DNA from: an uncultured Clostridia bacterium
GTDB taxonomy: Bacteria; Bacillota; Clostridia; TANB77; CAG-508
DNA length: 64,000 nt
Direction of reading: 5' to 3'
NCBI GenBank assembly: GCA_948676835.1
Contig: CAPOZU010000010.1
Coordinates: 1 to 64,000, forward strand
Every line of letters starts with the position of its first letter. Position 1 is the first letter of the stretch. Position numbers and translations under genes: made by a program. Of this stretch, positions 44,066-54,800 are shown one piece after another. Below the pieces are notes generated by a model. It had not been told where the DNA came from, searched no databases, and was given only the letters and a program-made list of their open reading frames with translations.

Positions 44066-46081
44066 CTATCTTTCATCTTCGTCTTTATCTTTAAGTTTAG
44101 GCCACTTTATTTCATCTCTTATTGCTGCTCCCATACTTCCATTTTCCCAATTTAGATTTACAATTCCTATATTCGGATTAGAAATTTGAGGAAGTACATC
44201 TTCTTTAAACTTATCTAATTGGTCTCTTTCAAAATATATTTGTATATTATTTCTATTATTTTCATTTCTTTTACCTGATTTTGGAGCTGGCTCTATGTAA
44301 CTTGATACACCTGCTGATTTGAAAGCTTCTAAAATTGGAATTATATTTCTTGTAGCTGGCACACTTATATAACACATAACATCTTGCAGTTCCTCTGGAT
44401 TATTTCCTATAGAATCTAATTTCATTCTTATTTTATCTAAAGTACGACATATTGTGTTTTTTCTTCCATTATATCCAGAAGTTTTTCCACTATAAGTATT
44501 ATATCCAACATTTAGTGTGTAAAATGTTCCATTTGTAGGTGTTGATATCATATTTCTTATTGTTTCATTTTCTTCTAACATTCTATCTAATTCATTTAAA
44601 ATAAATCCTGGGTATTGTCCGAAATTTTCGTCATTACGCCAATCATAACTTCTACATGAAAATGGTACTGCTTCTCTTTCAATATTAAAAATTCCTTTTT
44701 CAGATTCAGGAACAGCGAACATAAATCCACCATCACGATTTTCTTGGCAATCAGGAAACGCAGCATAACTTATTCCTAACATATTGGCTTTTTTTATAAT
44801 TTCATAAGCTGTAGTTGCATCTACTGCTTTATACATAATTCCATCTTTAGTTAAATTTTCTTCTGTTTCTAATAACCCTTTTGCTCTTGCTATTTTTTTC
44901 TGGAATTCTAATATATTTACAAATCTGCTTCCTTTTGCTGTTAAATCATGTTCTATTCTATCTATTTCTCTTCTCATATCTGCATCTGTATATGCTTTTA
45001 ATTTTTCTAGTTCTTCTCGTTCTTTTTGGGCTTCAGCATCTATTGCATCTTGCTTTTCTTTTTCTTTTCTAGCTTTTTCTTCTTGTTTTTGCTTTTCCTT
45101 TTCTGCCTTTTCTCTTTCTTGTTCTTCTCTTTTCTTTAATTCTTCACCTATTTTATCTTTTTTATCTTCCATTTCATTAAGAGTTGTTTTAAATTTAACA
45201 AATTTTTTTAAAAACTCAAAAGATTTACTATTTTCATTAGAACTATCAAATAATTGACTTATTGAAAAATCATCTATCATTCTTACATTCGCCATTTGGC
45301 GATTTAGTTCTTTAGCCATAGAATCTATAGAATTAAAATATCTTTGATCATATTTATTAAATTCTTCTTCTGACAATGATAATCTTTCATACTGTCTAGC
45401 TGCTTGTTTAGCATCTTCAAAAAATAGTTTTGAAAATATTTTTTGTTTTGTTAGTGATAAATCCTTAAATGGGTTTGTTGGAACATCATAATAGTTATTT
45501 GAAAGAAACATTAATTCTAACATTTTTATTCTGTATTCAGATTTCATTGAAATACTATTAAATTTTTGTTTTTGAACTTTTGTTAATAATGGGCTACCAT
45601 TCATTTCACTTTCTGCAACCTTTTTCTGTACTTTTGAAATAAAAGAAATATATTCTTCTAGTTTTTGCTTATTTATTCCATCACTATATAGCGGATTTTC
45701 AAAAGTTTTATCCATTATTAAATTTTGATGTTCTAATTCGCTTATTGTATATTCTCCATCAGCTAATTTTTTATCTTCTTCAAATTGTGACTTTAAAGTT
45801 CTAAATACACTTATAACTTCTGGATCATCTTCATTATTAGTTTTTTCCAGTAGTGCTGTCAATAGATCTATTTGTTTTTGCAAGCTTTCTCCTCTTTCAG
45901 GTAATACTTCTGATATATATGAAACATCTGCATCAAATAATTGAAGTGATCCATAAATACTATCTTCAAAATTTTTCTCTTCATCATATGTAACAAAAGT
46001 TGTATCAAATTCAGATTTTTTGCCTTCTCTTCTGCTAGTTTCATTATCTTCTAGTCCAAAAAAAGATCTCCAAAATCCCAT
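44066..46081 (-). CDS. large coiled-coil protein, unknown function
   Basis: 671 residues, soluble, no signal peptide. The first 300 residues are mainly helical and acidic, 300-370 is a strongly charged Glu/Lys coiled coil, and 370-670 is a mixed alpha/beta region with few charged runs (AYEIIKKANMLGISYAAFPDCQ, GKTSGYNGRKNTICRTLDKI, FYTLNVGYNTYSG). I do not recognise a family. AGGAGG precedes the ATG. Its own terminator follows, and another lies upstream, so it is transcribed alone; the next gene upstream is YezG-like. Confidence 0.7.
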   Translation of the reverse strand: MGFWRSFFGLEDNETSRREGKKSEFDTTFVTYDEEKNFEDSIYGSLQLFDADVSYISEVLPERGESLQKQIDLLTALLEKTNNEDDPEVISVFRTLKSQFEEDKKLADGEYTISELEHQNLIMDKTFENPLYSDGINKQKLEEYISFISKVQKKVAESEMNGSPLLTKVQKQKFNSISMKSEYRIKMLELMFLSNNYYDVPTNPFKDLSLTKQKIFSKLFFEDAKQAARQYERLSLSEEEFNKYDQRYFNSIDSMAKELNRQMANVRMIDDFSISQLFDSSNENSKSFEFLKKFVKFKTTLNEMEDKKDKIGEELKKREEQEREKAEKEKQKQEEKARKEKEKQDAIDAEAQKEREELEKLKAYTDADMRREIDRIEHDLTAKGSRFVNILEFQKKIARAKGLLETEENLTKDGIMYKAVDATTAYEIIKKANMLGISYAAFPDCQENRDGGFMFAVPESEKGIFNIEREAVPFSCRSYDWRNDENFGQYPGFILNELDRMLEENETIRNMISTPTNGTFYTLNVGYNTYSGKTSGYNGRKNTICRTLDKIRMKLDSIGNNPEELQDVMCYISVPATRNIIPILEAFKSAGVSSYIEPAPKSGKRNENNRNNIQIYFERDQLDKFKEDVLPQISNPNIGIVNLNWENGSMGAAIRDEIKWPKLKDKDEDER

Positions 46082-46167
46082 ATTATTCCTCCTTAAATTA
46101 ACCTCTGTTTACCATTATATCACAAATAACTAACATTGTCACTATTTTATGTATACTTTATTGCTAA

Positions 46168-46207
46168 ATAAAAGAAAGTAAAATTTATTGAATTCTACTT
46201 TCTTTTC
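46168..46207 (-). terminator. terminator of the YezG-like gene
   Basis: AAAGAAAGTA and TACTTTCTTT form a 10-bp stem followed on the minus strand by TATTT, just past the YezG-like stop codon. It separates this gene from the coiled-coil gene. Confidence 0.75.
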
Positions 46208-46211
46208 GAAA

Positions 46212-46967
46212 TTATTTTTTAAAATTTAAAATTTGGTTAGTAACTCCAACATTCTCCTCATCTTCATCAATTATAATATCTTCAATTTTATTTTTCTTTT
46301 TAAATAATCCTGATTTCTTTTTCTCTTTTTCTTTATCTGATTCTGGAGATTTTGATTGAGCTATTGCTTCCTCTACAGTTAAAGTTTTCTCAAAATCTAT
46401 GATATTTTTAACAGGTTGCTTATATATGCCTTCTATATAAACATCTTTTTTAGTAGGAGATTGAACACTTTCATACTCTAAATATGCTTGAACTATTTTT
46501 TTGTCTTTTCTACTCAAAGTTTCGATTCCTTCTTGTAAATGTTTATATCTCCAGATTACATGACGCTCATAAGAATCAAATGGAGATTCAGTTAAATCTT
46601 CATAATCAAATTCAATTTTAAATTTAAAATTCTCTATTGAAATATTTATACTACTCCAAACGCTTCTTTTGGTATTTACAAATCTTTCATGTAATAATTT
46701 TATAGAATTATATACATCACTGATTAACTTAGAATATTGTTCTTCATCTATATTGAATATATTTGGTATTTCATATCCATTTACAAATTTCTTTTTAATA
46801 ATTCCTTTTGGCAAATAGTAAAAATACATTTCACCTACTGATTTCTGATTAGGAATATTTATAACGGAAGCATATAAATATATTTTTTCCCATTTTTCTG
46901 GAATTATATAGAACAACTTCTTTTGTATATCAGAGTACAATAATTTTTCTTCTGGTAAATTTATCAT
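46212..46967 (-). CDS. YezG/DUF600-like protein with charged tail
   Basis: 251 residues. Residues 1-155 match the DUF600 family in order and key words: LYSDIQKKLFYIIPEKWEKIYLYASV, GEMYFYYLPKG, IFNIDEEQYSKLISDVYNSIKLL, WSSINISIENF, FKIEFDYEDLTESPFDSYERHVIWRYK. In Bacillus YezG is the immunity partner of an LXG toxin. The extra 95 residues here are a charged tail (KEKEKKKSGLFKKKNK and DEDEEN). No LXG toxin is adjacent. It begins 24 bases after gpmI and may ride on the glycolytic transcript. Immunity or a domesticated role are both possible. Confidence 0.7.
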   Translation of the reverse strand: MINLPEEKLLYSDIQKKLFYIIPEKWEKIYLYASVINIPNQKSVGEMYFYYLPKGIIKKKFVNGYEIPNIFNIDEEQYSKLISDVYNSIKLLHERFVNTKRSVWSSINISIENFKFKIEFDYEDLTESPFDSYERHVIWRYKHLQEGIETLSRKDKKIVQAYLEYESVQSPTKKDVYIEGIYKQPVKNIIDFEKTLTVEEAIAQSKSPESDKEKEKKKSGLFKKKNKIEDIIIDEDEENVGVTNQILNFKK

Positions 46968-46991
46968 AAATTTTCTCCTAAAATTTAACGA

Positions 46992-48524
46992 TTAATTCTC
47001 TAGTAAACTTTCTCCTGTCATTTCCTCAGGTTTTTCTAATCCCATTAGTTCTAACATTGTTGGTGCTAAGTCTGCTAAACGACCTTCTTTTATTTTTTTG
47101 TTTGCTGGTAAACCAACTATAGCTAATGGAACTGGACTTGTTGTATGCGCTGTATGTGGTTCTCCTGTTTTATAATCTACCATTTGCTCACAATTTCCAT
47201 GATCTGCTGTTATTAATAATGTACCATTAACTTCATTTATAGCTTCTACAACTCTTCCAACACATTCGTCTATAGCTTCTAATGCTTTTACAGCAGCATC
47301 TATATTTCCTGTGTGTCCAACCATATCTGGATTTGCAAAATTTAATATTATTGAATCATATTTTTCAGATTTTATAGCTTCTACTACTTTATCTGTTACT
47401 TCATATGCACTCATTTCTGGTTTTAAATCATATGTTTCAACTTTTGGTGATGGAACTAAAATTCTATCTTCACCAACATATTGTTCCTCTTTTCCACCAT
47501 TAAAGAAAAATGTAACATGCGCATATTTTTCAGTTTCTGCAATTCTTAATTGTTTTAATCCTTTATTGCTTATATATTCTCCAAAAGTATTTTTTAATTC
47601 TTCTTTTTTATAAGCAACTTCTACGTTTGGCATTGTTTCATCATATGGTGTCATACAAACAAAATATGTGTTTAATTTTTTTGTTTCAAATCCATCAAAT
47701 TCTTTATCTACAATGCTTCTAGTGATTTCTCTTGCTCTGTCTGGTCTAAAGTTAAAGAATATAACTGAATCACCATCTTCTATTTTAGCAATTGGTTCTC
47801 CATTTTTATTAGTAATAACTGTTGGTTTAACAAATTCATCAAACACTTCTTTTTGATAAGATTCTTCAATTGCAGAAATAGCTGATAACGCTTTTTCTCC
47901 TTCACCATTTACAATTGCATTATATGCCAAGCTTACTCTTTCCCATCTCTTATCTCTATCCATTGCGTAAAATCTTCCAGAGATAGTTGCTATTTGACCA
48001 ACACCTTTTTCCTTTATTTTTTCTTCTAATTCTGTAATATATCCTTCTCCTGATGCTGGTGGAGTATCTCTTCCATCCATAAAACAATGAACATATACAT
48101 TTTCGAAATCTTTTCTTTTTGCCATTTCAAGTAAAGCATATAAATGACGATTATGACTATGAACACCACCATTTGATAATAATCCCATAATATGCAATTT
48201 TGAATTATTTTTTTGACAGTTCTCAATAGCTTTTACAAATTCTGGAACACTAAAGAAATCTCCATCTTCAATAGCTTTTGTTATTTTAGCTAAATCTTGA
48301 TATACAACTCTTCCTGCACCGATATTTGTATGACCTACTTCTGAATTTCCCATTTGTCCTTCTGGTAATCCAACTGCTAATCCACTTGTATGAACTATTG
48401 TATTTGGATTTTTAGTTAATATTTCTTTTAAGTTTGGTATATTAGCTAATTTTACTGAATTTCCTTCTTTTTTTTCGTTAATTCCAAAACCATCTAATAT
48501 CATTAACATTGTTAATTTACTCAT
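46992..48524 (-). CDS. gpmI: 2,3-bisphosphoglycerate-independent phosphoglycerate mutase
   Basis: The manganese enzyme that converts 3- to 2-phosphoglycerate. 510 residues, full length, with MLMILDGFGIN, the catalytic Ser in EGQMGNSEVGHTNIGAGR, CFMDGRDTPP, FYAMDRDKRWERV, FFNFRPDRARE and the C-terminal metal ligands in NPDMVGHTG, ITADHGN and PHTAHTTSPVP. It follows tpiA by 23 bases and completes the run pgk-tpiA-gpmI. Confidence 0.98.
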   Translation of the reverse strand: MSKLTMLMILDGFGINEKKEGNSVKLANIPNLKEILTKNPNTIVHTSGLAVGLPEGQMGNSEVGHTNIGAGRVVYQDLAKITKAIEDGDFFSVPEFVKAIENCQKNNSKLHIMGLLSNGGVHSHNRHLYALLEMAKRKDFENVYVHCFMDGRDTPPASGEGYITELEEKIKEKGVGQIATISGRFYAMDRDKRWERVSLAYNAIVNGEGEKALSAISAIEESYQKEVFDEFVKPTVITNKNGEPIAKIEDGDSVIFFNFRPDRAREITRSIVDKEFDGFETKKLNTYFVCMTPYDETMPNVEVAYKKEELKNTFGEYISNKGLKQLRIAETEKYAHVTFFFNGGKEEQYVGEDRILVPSPKVETYDLKPEMSAYEVTDKVVEAIKSEKYDSIILNFANPDMVGHTGNIDAAVKALEAIDECVGRVVEAINEVNGTLLITADHGNCEQMVDYKTGEPHTAHTTSPVPLAIVGLPANKKIKEGRLADLAPTMLELMGLEKPEEMTGESLLEN

Positions 48525-48547
48525 ATTTTTGTTACACTTCCCATCTA

Positions 48548-49300
48548 CTATTTATCATAATTTACTATTTTGCTAAATTCATCTGGTTTTAAACTAGCTC
48601 CACCAACTAATCCACCATCTATATCTGATGTACTAAATAGTTCTTTTGCATTTGAAGATTTTACACTTCCACCATATTGAATTATAACTTCATCTGCAAC
48701 ATCATCACCATATAGTTTTCTAATTTCAGCTCTAATAGCTTTTATAGAATTATTAGCATCTTCTGAAGTTGCTGTTTTTCCTGTTCCTATGGCCCAAATT
48801 GGTTCATAAGCAATTATTGTATTTTTAACTTGCTCTCCTGTTAAACCATCTAAAGCTAAACGAGTTTGATTAGTTATAATATCTTCTGTTTTTCCAGCTT
48901 CTCTTTCTTCTAATGTTTCACCAACACAAACTATTGGTTTTAATTCATTTTCAAAAGCTGCTTTTATTTTTTTATTAACAGATTCATCTGTTTCGTTAAA
49001 ATATTGTCTTCTTTCAGAGTGACCTATAATAACATATTCAACTCCAATTGATTTTAACATTTTAGCAGATACTTCTCCTGTATAAGCTCCGTTTTCTGCA
49101 AAGTGCATATTTTGAGCACCTATTTTAATATTTGTTCCTTGAGCATTCATTAAACAATAAAATAAATCTGTATAAGGTACACATAAAATCACTTCTGCTT
49201 TAGCATCTTTAACCAATGGTTCAAAAGCTTGAACATATTCAATCGCTTCGTTTGGAAGCATATTCATTTTCCAGTTTCCTGCAATTACTTTTCTTCTCAT
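48548..49300 (-). CDS. tpiA: triosephosphate isomerase
   Basis: Interconverts dihydroxyacetone phosphate and glyceraldehyde 3-phosphate. 250 residues with VIAGNWKMNM, the electrophilic His in VIIGHSERR, the catalytic Glu in IAYEPIWAIGTGKTA, and IQYGGSVKSSNA and DGGLVGGASLK. The start at 49300 is set by AGGAGG nine bases upstream; the open frame extends 12 more codons over the site and is not used. It lies 13 bases after pgk. Confidence 0.98.
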   Translation of the reverse strand: MRRKVIAGNWKMNMLPNEAIEYVQAFEPLVKDAKAEVILCVPYTDLFYCLMNAQGTNIKIGAQNMHFAENGAYTGEVSAKMLKSIGVEYVIIGHSERRQYFNETDESVNKKIKAAFENELKPIVCVGETLEEREAGKTEDIITNQTRLALDGLTGEQVKNTIIAYEPIWAIGTGKTATSEDANNSIKAIRAEIRKLYGDDVADEVIIQYGGSVKSSNAKELFSTSDIDGGLVGGASLKPDEFSKIVNYDK

Positions 49301-49313
49301 AAAATCAATCCTC

Positions 49314-50498
49314 CTATTTATCTTGTAAAGCTTCAATTCCTGGTAATTTTTTACCTTCTAAGAATTCAAGTGAAGCTCCACCACCTGTAGAAATGTGTGT
49401 GAATTTTTCTGCCAATCCTGCTTTTTCAACAGCAGCTGCTGAATCTCCACCACCAATTATTTTTATGCAATCTACATCAGCTAATGCTTTTGCAATACTA
49501 TTTGTTCCAACAGCAAATTGATCAAATTCGAATAATCCAACTGGTCCATTCCAAATTACAGTTTTTGCGTTTTGTAATTCTTTAGAATACATTTCTATTG
49601 TTTCTTGACCAATATCAAATCCTTCCCATCCATCAGGAATTTCTGTATATTTAACAGTTTTGCTTTCTGTATCAGCAGCAAATTCTTTACCAACTTTTGT
49701 ATCTACTGGTAACATGAATTTTACACCTTTAGCTTTAGCTTTTTCCATAAGTTCTTTTGCTAAATCTAATTTATCTAATTCACAAATTGAGTTTCCAACT
49801 TCATATCCCATTGATTTAAAGAATGTGTAAGCCATAGCTCCACCAATCATTAAAACATCTACTTTTTCTAATAAAGCATTTATAACACCTATTTTATCAG
49901 ATACTTTCTTTCCACCTAAAATAGCCATGAATGGTCTTTCAGGATTTTCTAGGCTTGAGCCTAAAAATTTTAATTCTTTTTCAATTAAAAATCCAGATAC
50001 TGCTGGTAAATAGCTTGCAACACCTGTTGTTGAGCTATGAGCTCTGTGAGCTGTACCAAAAGCATCATTTACAAATAGTTCTGCCATTGATGCAAATTCT
50101 TTTGATAAGTTTTCATCATTTTTTTCTTCTCCAGCTTCATATCTAACATTTTCAAGAAGCATAACTTCTCCTGATTGTAAGTTTGCAGCTAATGCTTTAG
50201 CATCTGGTCCAACAACATCTTTTGCAAGTTTAACTTCCATATTTAATAATCTTGAAAGTTCTTCTGCAACTATATCCATTGAATATTCTGGTTTAACTTC
50301 TCCCTTTGGTCTTCCTAAGTGTGAACAAAGTATTACTTTACAATCATTTTCAAGTAAGTATTTAATTGTTGGTAATGCTGCAACAATTCTTCTGTTATCT
50401 GTGATTTTTCTGTTTTCATCATATGGAACATTGAAATCACATCTTACTAAAACTTTCTTTCCTTTTACATCAATATCTTTTACTGTTTTTTTGCTCAT
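49314..50498 (-). CDS. pgk: phosphoglycerate kinase
   Basis: Transfers phosphate from 1,3-bisphosphoglycerate to ADP. 394 residues with VLVRCDFNVPYDE, SHLGRPKGE, FVNDAFGTAHRAHSS, ILGGKKVSDKIG, VIWNGPVGLFE and IIGGGDSAAAVEKAG. Complete. A terminator stands between gap and pgk, and a perfect palindrome lies directly upstream of its ribosome site, so pgk likely starts a separate transcript (pgk-tpiA-gpmI). Confidence 0.98.
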   Translation of the reverse strand: MSKKTVKDIDVKGKKVLVRCDFNVPYDENRKITDNRRIVAALPTIKYLLENDCKVILCSHLGRPKGEVKPEYSMDIVAEELSRLLNMEVKLAKDVVGPDAKALAANLQSGEVMLLENVRYEAGEEKNDENLSKEFASMAELFVNDAFGTAHRAHSSTTGVASYLPAVSGFLIEKELKFLGSSLENPERPFMAILGGKKVSDKIGVINALLEKVDVLMIGGAMAYTFFKSMGYEVGNSICELDKLDLAKELMEKAKAKGVKFMLPVDTKVGKEFAADTESKTVKYTEIPDGWEGFDIGQETIEMYSKELQNAKTVIWNGPVGLFEFDQFAVGTNSIAKALADVDCIKIIGGGDSAAAVEKAGLAEKFTHISTGGGASLEFLEGKKLPGIEALQDK

Positions 50499-50519
50499 TA
50501 AAACATCCTCCTTTAATTT

Positions 50520-50540
50520 CTTTGTAAATATTTTACAAAG
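50520..50540. promoter_or_regulatory. palindrome upstream of pgk
   Basis: CTTTGTAAA, TAT, TTTACAAAG: a perfect 9-bp inverted repeat ending about 13 bases before the pgk AGGAGG site. Possible operator of the pgk-tpiA-gpmI unit or a 5' stabilising hairpin. Confidence 0.5.
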
Positions 50541-50602
50541 TATTTTGTTTTATAAATTTTTATTTATATTTTTTCATATTTTCATACAAAGCTATTCTAT
50601 AA

Positions 50603-50632
50603 CAAAAAAGAATACTTTTCAAGTATTCTTTT
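50603..50632. terminator. terminator-like hairpin between gap and pgk
   Basis: AAAGAATACTT and AAGTATTCTTT form a perfect 11-bp stem with a three-base loop, with T-runs on both strands. Confidence 0.85.
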
Positions 50633-50681
50633 AACTATTTTTACCAATTTGAAAGATTATATTAATTTTATTTTTTACAAT

Positions 50682-50712
50682 CAAAAAGAAGATAAGCTAA
50701 GCTTACCTTCTC
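50682..50712 (-). terminator. terminator of gap
   Basis: AGAAGGTAAGCT and AGCTTATCTTCT on the minus strand form a stem with one G-U pair, followed by TTTTT, ten bases after the gap stop. Confidence 0.85.
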
Positions 50713-50722
50713 TTATAAACAA

Positions 50723-51742
50723 TTAGTTTAATTCAGCAAAATATTTGATTGTTCTTACCATTTGGCTTGTGTAAGAATTTTCATTATCATACCAAGAAAC
50801 AACTTGTACTTGATATAATCCATCTTCTACTTTTGTAACCATTGTTTGAGTTGCGTCAAATAATGAACCATATGTGATTCCTATAATATCTGAAGAAACT
50901 AATGGTTCTTCTGTGTATCCGAAAGATGCACTAGAAGCTGCTTTCATAGCTGCGTTGATTGATTCTGGAGTTACTTCTTCATTGCTTCTTACTGTTGCAA
51001 TTAAGATTGTTGTAGATCCTGTTGGAACTGGAACTCTTTGTGCAGAACCAATTAATTTTCCATTTAATTCTGGAATAACAAGTCCTATAGCTTTAGCTGC
51101 TCCTGTTGAGTTAGGAACAATATTTACAGCTGCTGCTCTAGCTCTTCTTAAATCATTTTTTCTATGTGGTCCATCAAGTACCATTTGGTCTCCAGTATAA
51201 GCATGTACTGTTGTCATGATTCCTGATTGAATTGGTGCATAGTCGTTTAACGCTTTAGCCATTGGTGCTAAACAGTTTGTTGTACAAGAAGCAGCTGAAA
51301 TAACTGTATCTTCTGCTGTTAATACATTTTCATTTACTCCAAAAACAACTGTTGGTAGATCTTTTCCTGCTGGTGCAGAAATAACAACTTTTTTAGCTCC
51401 TGCTTGTATATGAGCAGATGCTTTTTCTTTAGATGTATAGAAACCTGTACATTCTAATACAACATCAACTCCTATTTCTCCCCATGGTAAATTAGCTGCA
51501 TCTTTTTCAGCATATATTTTGATTGTTTTTCCATCAACAGTAATTGAATCTTCTCCTGCAACTACTGTATCAGCTTTTTCATATCTTTTTTGAGCTGAAT
51601 CATATTTTAATAAATGAGCTAACATATCTGGGCTTGTTAAGTCGTTGATTGCAACGATTTCATATCCTTCTGCTCCAAACATTTGTCTAAATGCAAGACG
51701 TCCTATACGTCCAAATCCATTTATAGCTACTTTTACTGACAT
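50723..51742 (-). CDS. gap: glyceraldehyde-3-phosphate dehydrogenase
   Basis: Oxidises glyceraldehyde 3-phosphate with NAD and phosphate. 339 residues: AINGFGRIGRLAFRQ for NAD binding, the catalytic Cys in SAASCTTNCLAPMAK, the His-containing TVHAYTGDQ, and the C-terminal SWYDNENSYTSQMV. Standard length. GGAGG precedes the ATG. It has its own promoter and terminator. The cggR regulator often found upstream is absent. Confidence 0.98.
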   Translation of the reverse strand: MSVKVAINGFGRIGRLAFRQMFGAEGYEIVAINDLTSPDMLAHLLKYDSAQKRYEKADTVVAGEDSITVDGKTIKIYAEKDAANLPWGEIGVDVVLECTGFYTSKEKASAHIQAGAKKVVISAPAGKDLPTVVFGVNENVLTAEDTVISAASCTTNCLAPMAKALNDYAPIQSGIMTTVHAYTGDQMVLDGPHRKNDLRRARAAAVNIVPNSTGAAKAIGLVIPELNGKLIGSAQRVPVPTGSTTILIATVRSNEEVTPESINAAMKAASSASFGYTEEPLVSSDIIGITYGSLFDATQTMVTKVEDGLYQVQVVSWYDNENSYTSQMVRTIKYFAELN

Positions 51743-51773
51743 AATATAAATCCTCCATTCTGATACTTGATTT

Positions 51774-51803
51774 ATTATAAGTATCTTTTAAATATTTTGG
51801 TCA
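51774..51803 (-). promoter_or_regulatory. probable gap promoter
   Basis: On the minus strand, TGACCA (51798-51803), 18 bases, TATAAT (51774-51779), about 32 bases before the ATG. A short GGTC...GACC inverted repeat (51799-51812) overlaps the -35 and shares AATGACCA with the eno promoter. Confidence 0.5.
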
Positions 51804-51830
51804 TTTTAGACCTAGATTATTCTATAACAT

Positions 51831-54800
51831 TTATTCTGTAATGTCAATAACTTTTGGCATACAGATTGTTTCTACTTCTGGATTATAGTAATCATAAATT
51901 CTTATTGCTCCACCTGTTATTGTTTCTGGATATAATGCTCTATACTTAACTTCTAAGTTTGTTTCAGCATTATTTTTGAAATCTCTTAAATATAAATTTA
52001 TTTTTCCATAATTATATTCATATTTTTCAATTAATCCAGAATGTTTTAATATCATTAAAGATTCTTCATTTACACTGCATCCTTGTGGTATATTGATTTG
52101 CACTAATCCATTTATAATATCACTACCAGTTATATTTGATATACGAATTTTTTGAGAAATTTCTTCATTTACTTTTGCATTTTGAGTAATTGTTTGCTCA
52201 GCTACAAGTTTACCAGAACTTTTTGCTGCTTCTTCAAATTCGGCATATTCATAATCTTTATAGAAGTCTTTTATAATTTCGTATGTAATTTTTCCTTTTT
52301 TCATTTCTATAGATACTTTATTTTCGCTTGGAACATCTTCAAAAACAACTTCATATACTCCTAAACTATTTTTATCTATATCAATTGATTGTACTTTATC
52401 ATTTACTTTTACTACAATCGTTTGATTAGAAATATCTGAATTAGAACTATAATCATTTATAGCTTTTAATGAAAGTACTGTATTCTGTGTTGTTCCCCAG
52501 GTTCCATTCGGAGATTTAGATTTTATTAAATAATTAATCAAAGCTTGATTTGTTTTTTCATTAGTATTACTTTTGGTTAAAGCTATTGAAGTTAACGCTG
52601 TTGATTGCATATTTTGATAAACTCTACAACATCCATAATAATCACGCACATTGGATTCTACATAAGCTGAATCCCCATCAGAAATAACTTTTTCCATTAA
52701 TTTATTTATTGTTTTTCTAGTTTCATTTTCTTTTTCTGTATTTATAAATACATTTGCCATTAGAGCAAGAGTATATGTATCATCTGCCTTATCCATATTC
52801 TTGATTAAATATTCAACAGATTTTTCTATTCTACTATCATCTGGACAAACTTCAGATAATCCCCATATTATATATGCATTCATTGCAAGTTCATCTGTTG
52901 ATTCTGAACCTCCTATATAAGTAGATTTGTAATCAAAGCTTCCATTTATTTTTTGTACATCAAATAAATACTCTTTCATATTTTCAATAACATTTTCATC
53001 TACTTCATATACATCTGAAAGTTCTTTCATTTCCATTAATCCAAATGCTGTAATAACTGGTTCTGCAGGGCTATTTCCATATAATGAATACCCACCTTTT
53101 GTTCCTTCAACTTCATATGTTAATAATCTTTGATATCCACTAGCAATATATTCTAATGCTTTTTCTTTAATTTCTTGGTTATCTAAATTGTTATTTTTTA
53201 GATATTTTAGTGCTAAAACATCTGGATATAAAGATGATGAAGTTTGTTCAAAACATCCAGTTGGTAAGCTTAGTATTGATTCCATATTTTCAATAATTTG
53301 TGTAATTGCTGAAGGATATAGTTTTACTTTTAATTTCTTACTTCCTTCAATTGCATTATCTGAATATATAATATCTTGTGAAATATTATTTTGCATAGTA
53401 CCACTAGATACCATTTTCTCGATTTTTAATCCATTCTCACTAACCTGAATATTTTTTTCAACTATATCAGAAAGATTTCCTGATTTTGTTTCAACTCTTA
53501 GTATATTATTTCCTGATTTTATGATTTCTATTGGAACATATATCATATGAGTAGAATTTGCAGGAACAACAGCAGTTTTTTCATATTCTCCTATATTGCT
53601 CCAATCATTTAGTTGCACATTAAGCTCAATATTCATATTTTCTTGTGTATAATTATATAAAGTAACTGGTATTTTAACTTTATCAGTAACTACACAATTG
53701 GTTGGTAATGTAAAGTCAGTAAAGAACTCTTTAAATACTTTAAATGTTTTTGAAGAATATCCTAATGCTCCATTTTTTGAATTTCCTACAGTTTGAATAT
53801 TCCATGTTGTTATATTGTCACTTATATTTAATGCTAAATTTGCACTTCCATTTTCAGTTACAAGTTCTGGAATAAATGCTAGGCTTTCTAAGAATATGTT
53901 TCTAACATTTTCAACAACTTCTTCTGTTTTTTCTATTTCACTTGTTTCTGTACTTTCTTCTTTATTTACTTGTTTATTTTCATCCACAGCCATAAATGAT
54001 TCTTGTATAGATTCATTTATTGAAGTTCCTGAGAAATTTATTTCACCTCTTTCTGGTCCTTTTCCTTTTGAATTAGAATCTAATGTAAATGAATAGTCTG
54101 GTGTAATTGCATCATTCATAGGCTCTGAAGTACTATAATTTATTGTGGATCCTGCGAAATTTCCTACTATACTTGCAATTCCTGTAAATAGTACTACTAT
54201 AAATAACACTCCTATTCCAGCAACAATTAATTCATTTCCTGTAACATTAAGATTAATTTGATTACCTTCCATTTTTATTTTTGTTTTACCTAATATATAT
54301 TTATCTATAAAAATATATACAGCTAAAACAATCCATATTACTATTGGAGAATCTATTATAGGTACCAGTACTGCAATTGCAAATGCAACAATTAATCCTT
54401 TGAATAATTGTGTTAATGTATATTTAAAAAATTGCGCTTTATTTCCTAGTTTATTTTTTCTGTCTTTATTTATAAGAAATGCCCATATAACTAAAAGTGT
54501 TAATACAATTAAAATAACAAATTCTTGTGCTCCAATAAATGTTGCAAACAAGTATATTAGTAGCATATAGCTTATTGGTATTACAGCTAAGTTTATTAAC
54601 ATTCCAAAAATATAATCTCTTTGCTTGTATAAGACTAAAGTATATAAGACAAAAGTTAATACTGCATTAGTAAGTAGTGTAAATATATTTATTAATTTAA
54701 ATGAATCTAATATAGAATAATACAATTCGTATATTGGTTCAAATAAAACAATTCCAAATACTATAAATATTGCAATTAAGTTTACACAATGTGCTATAAA

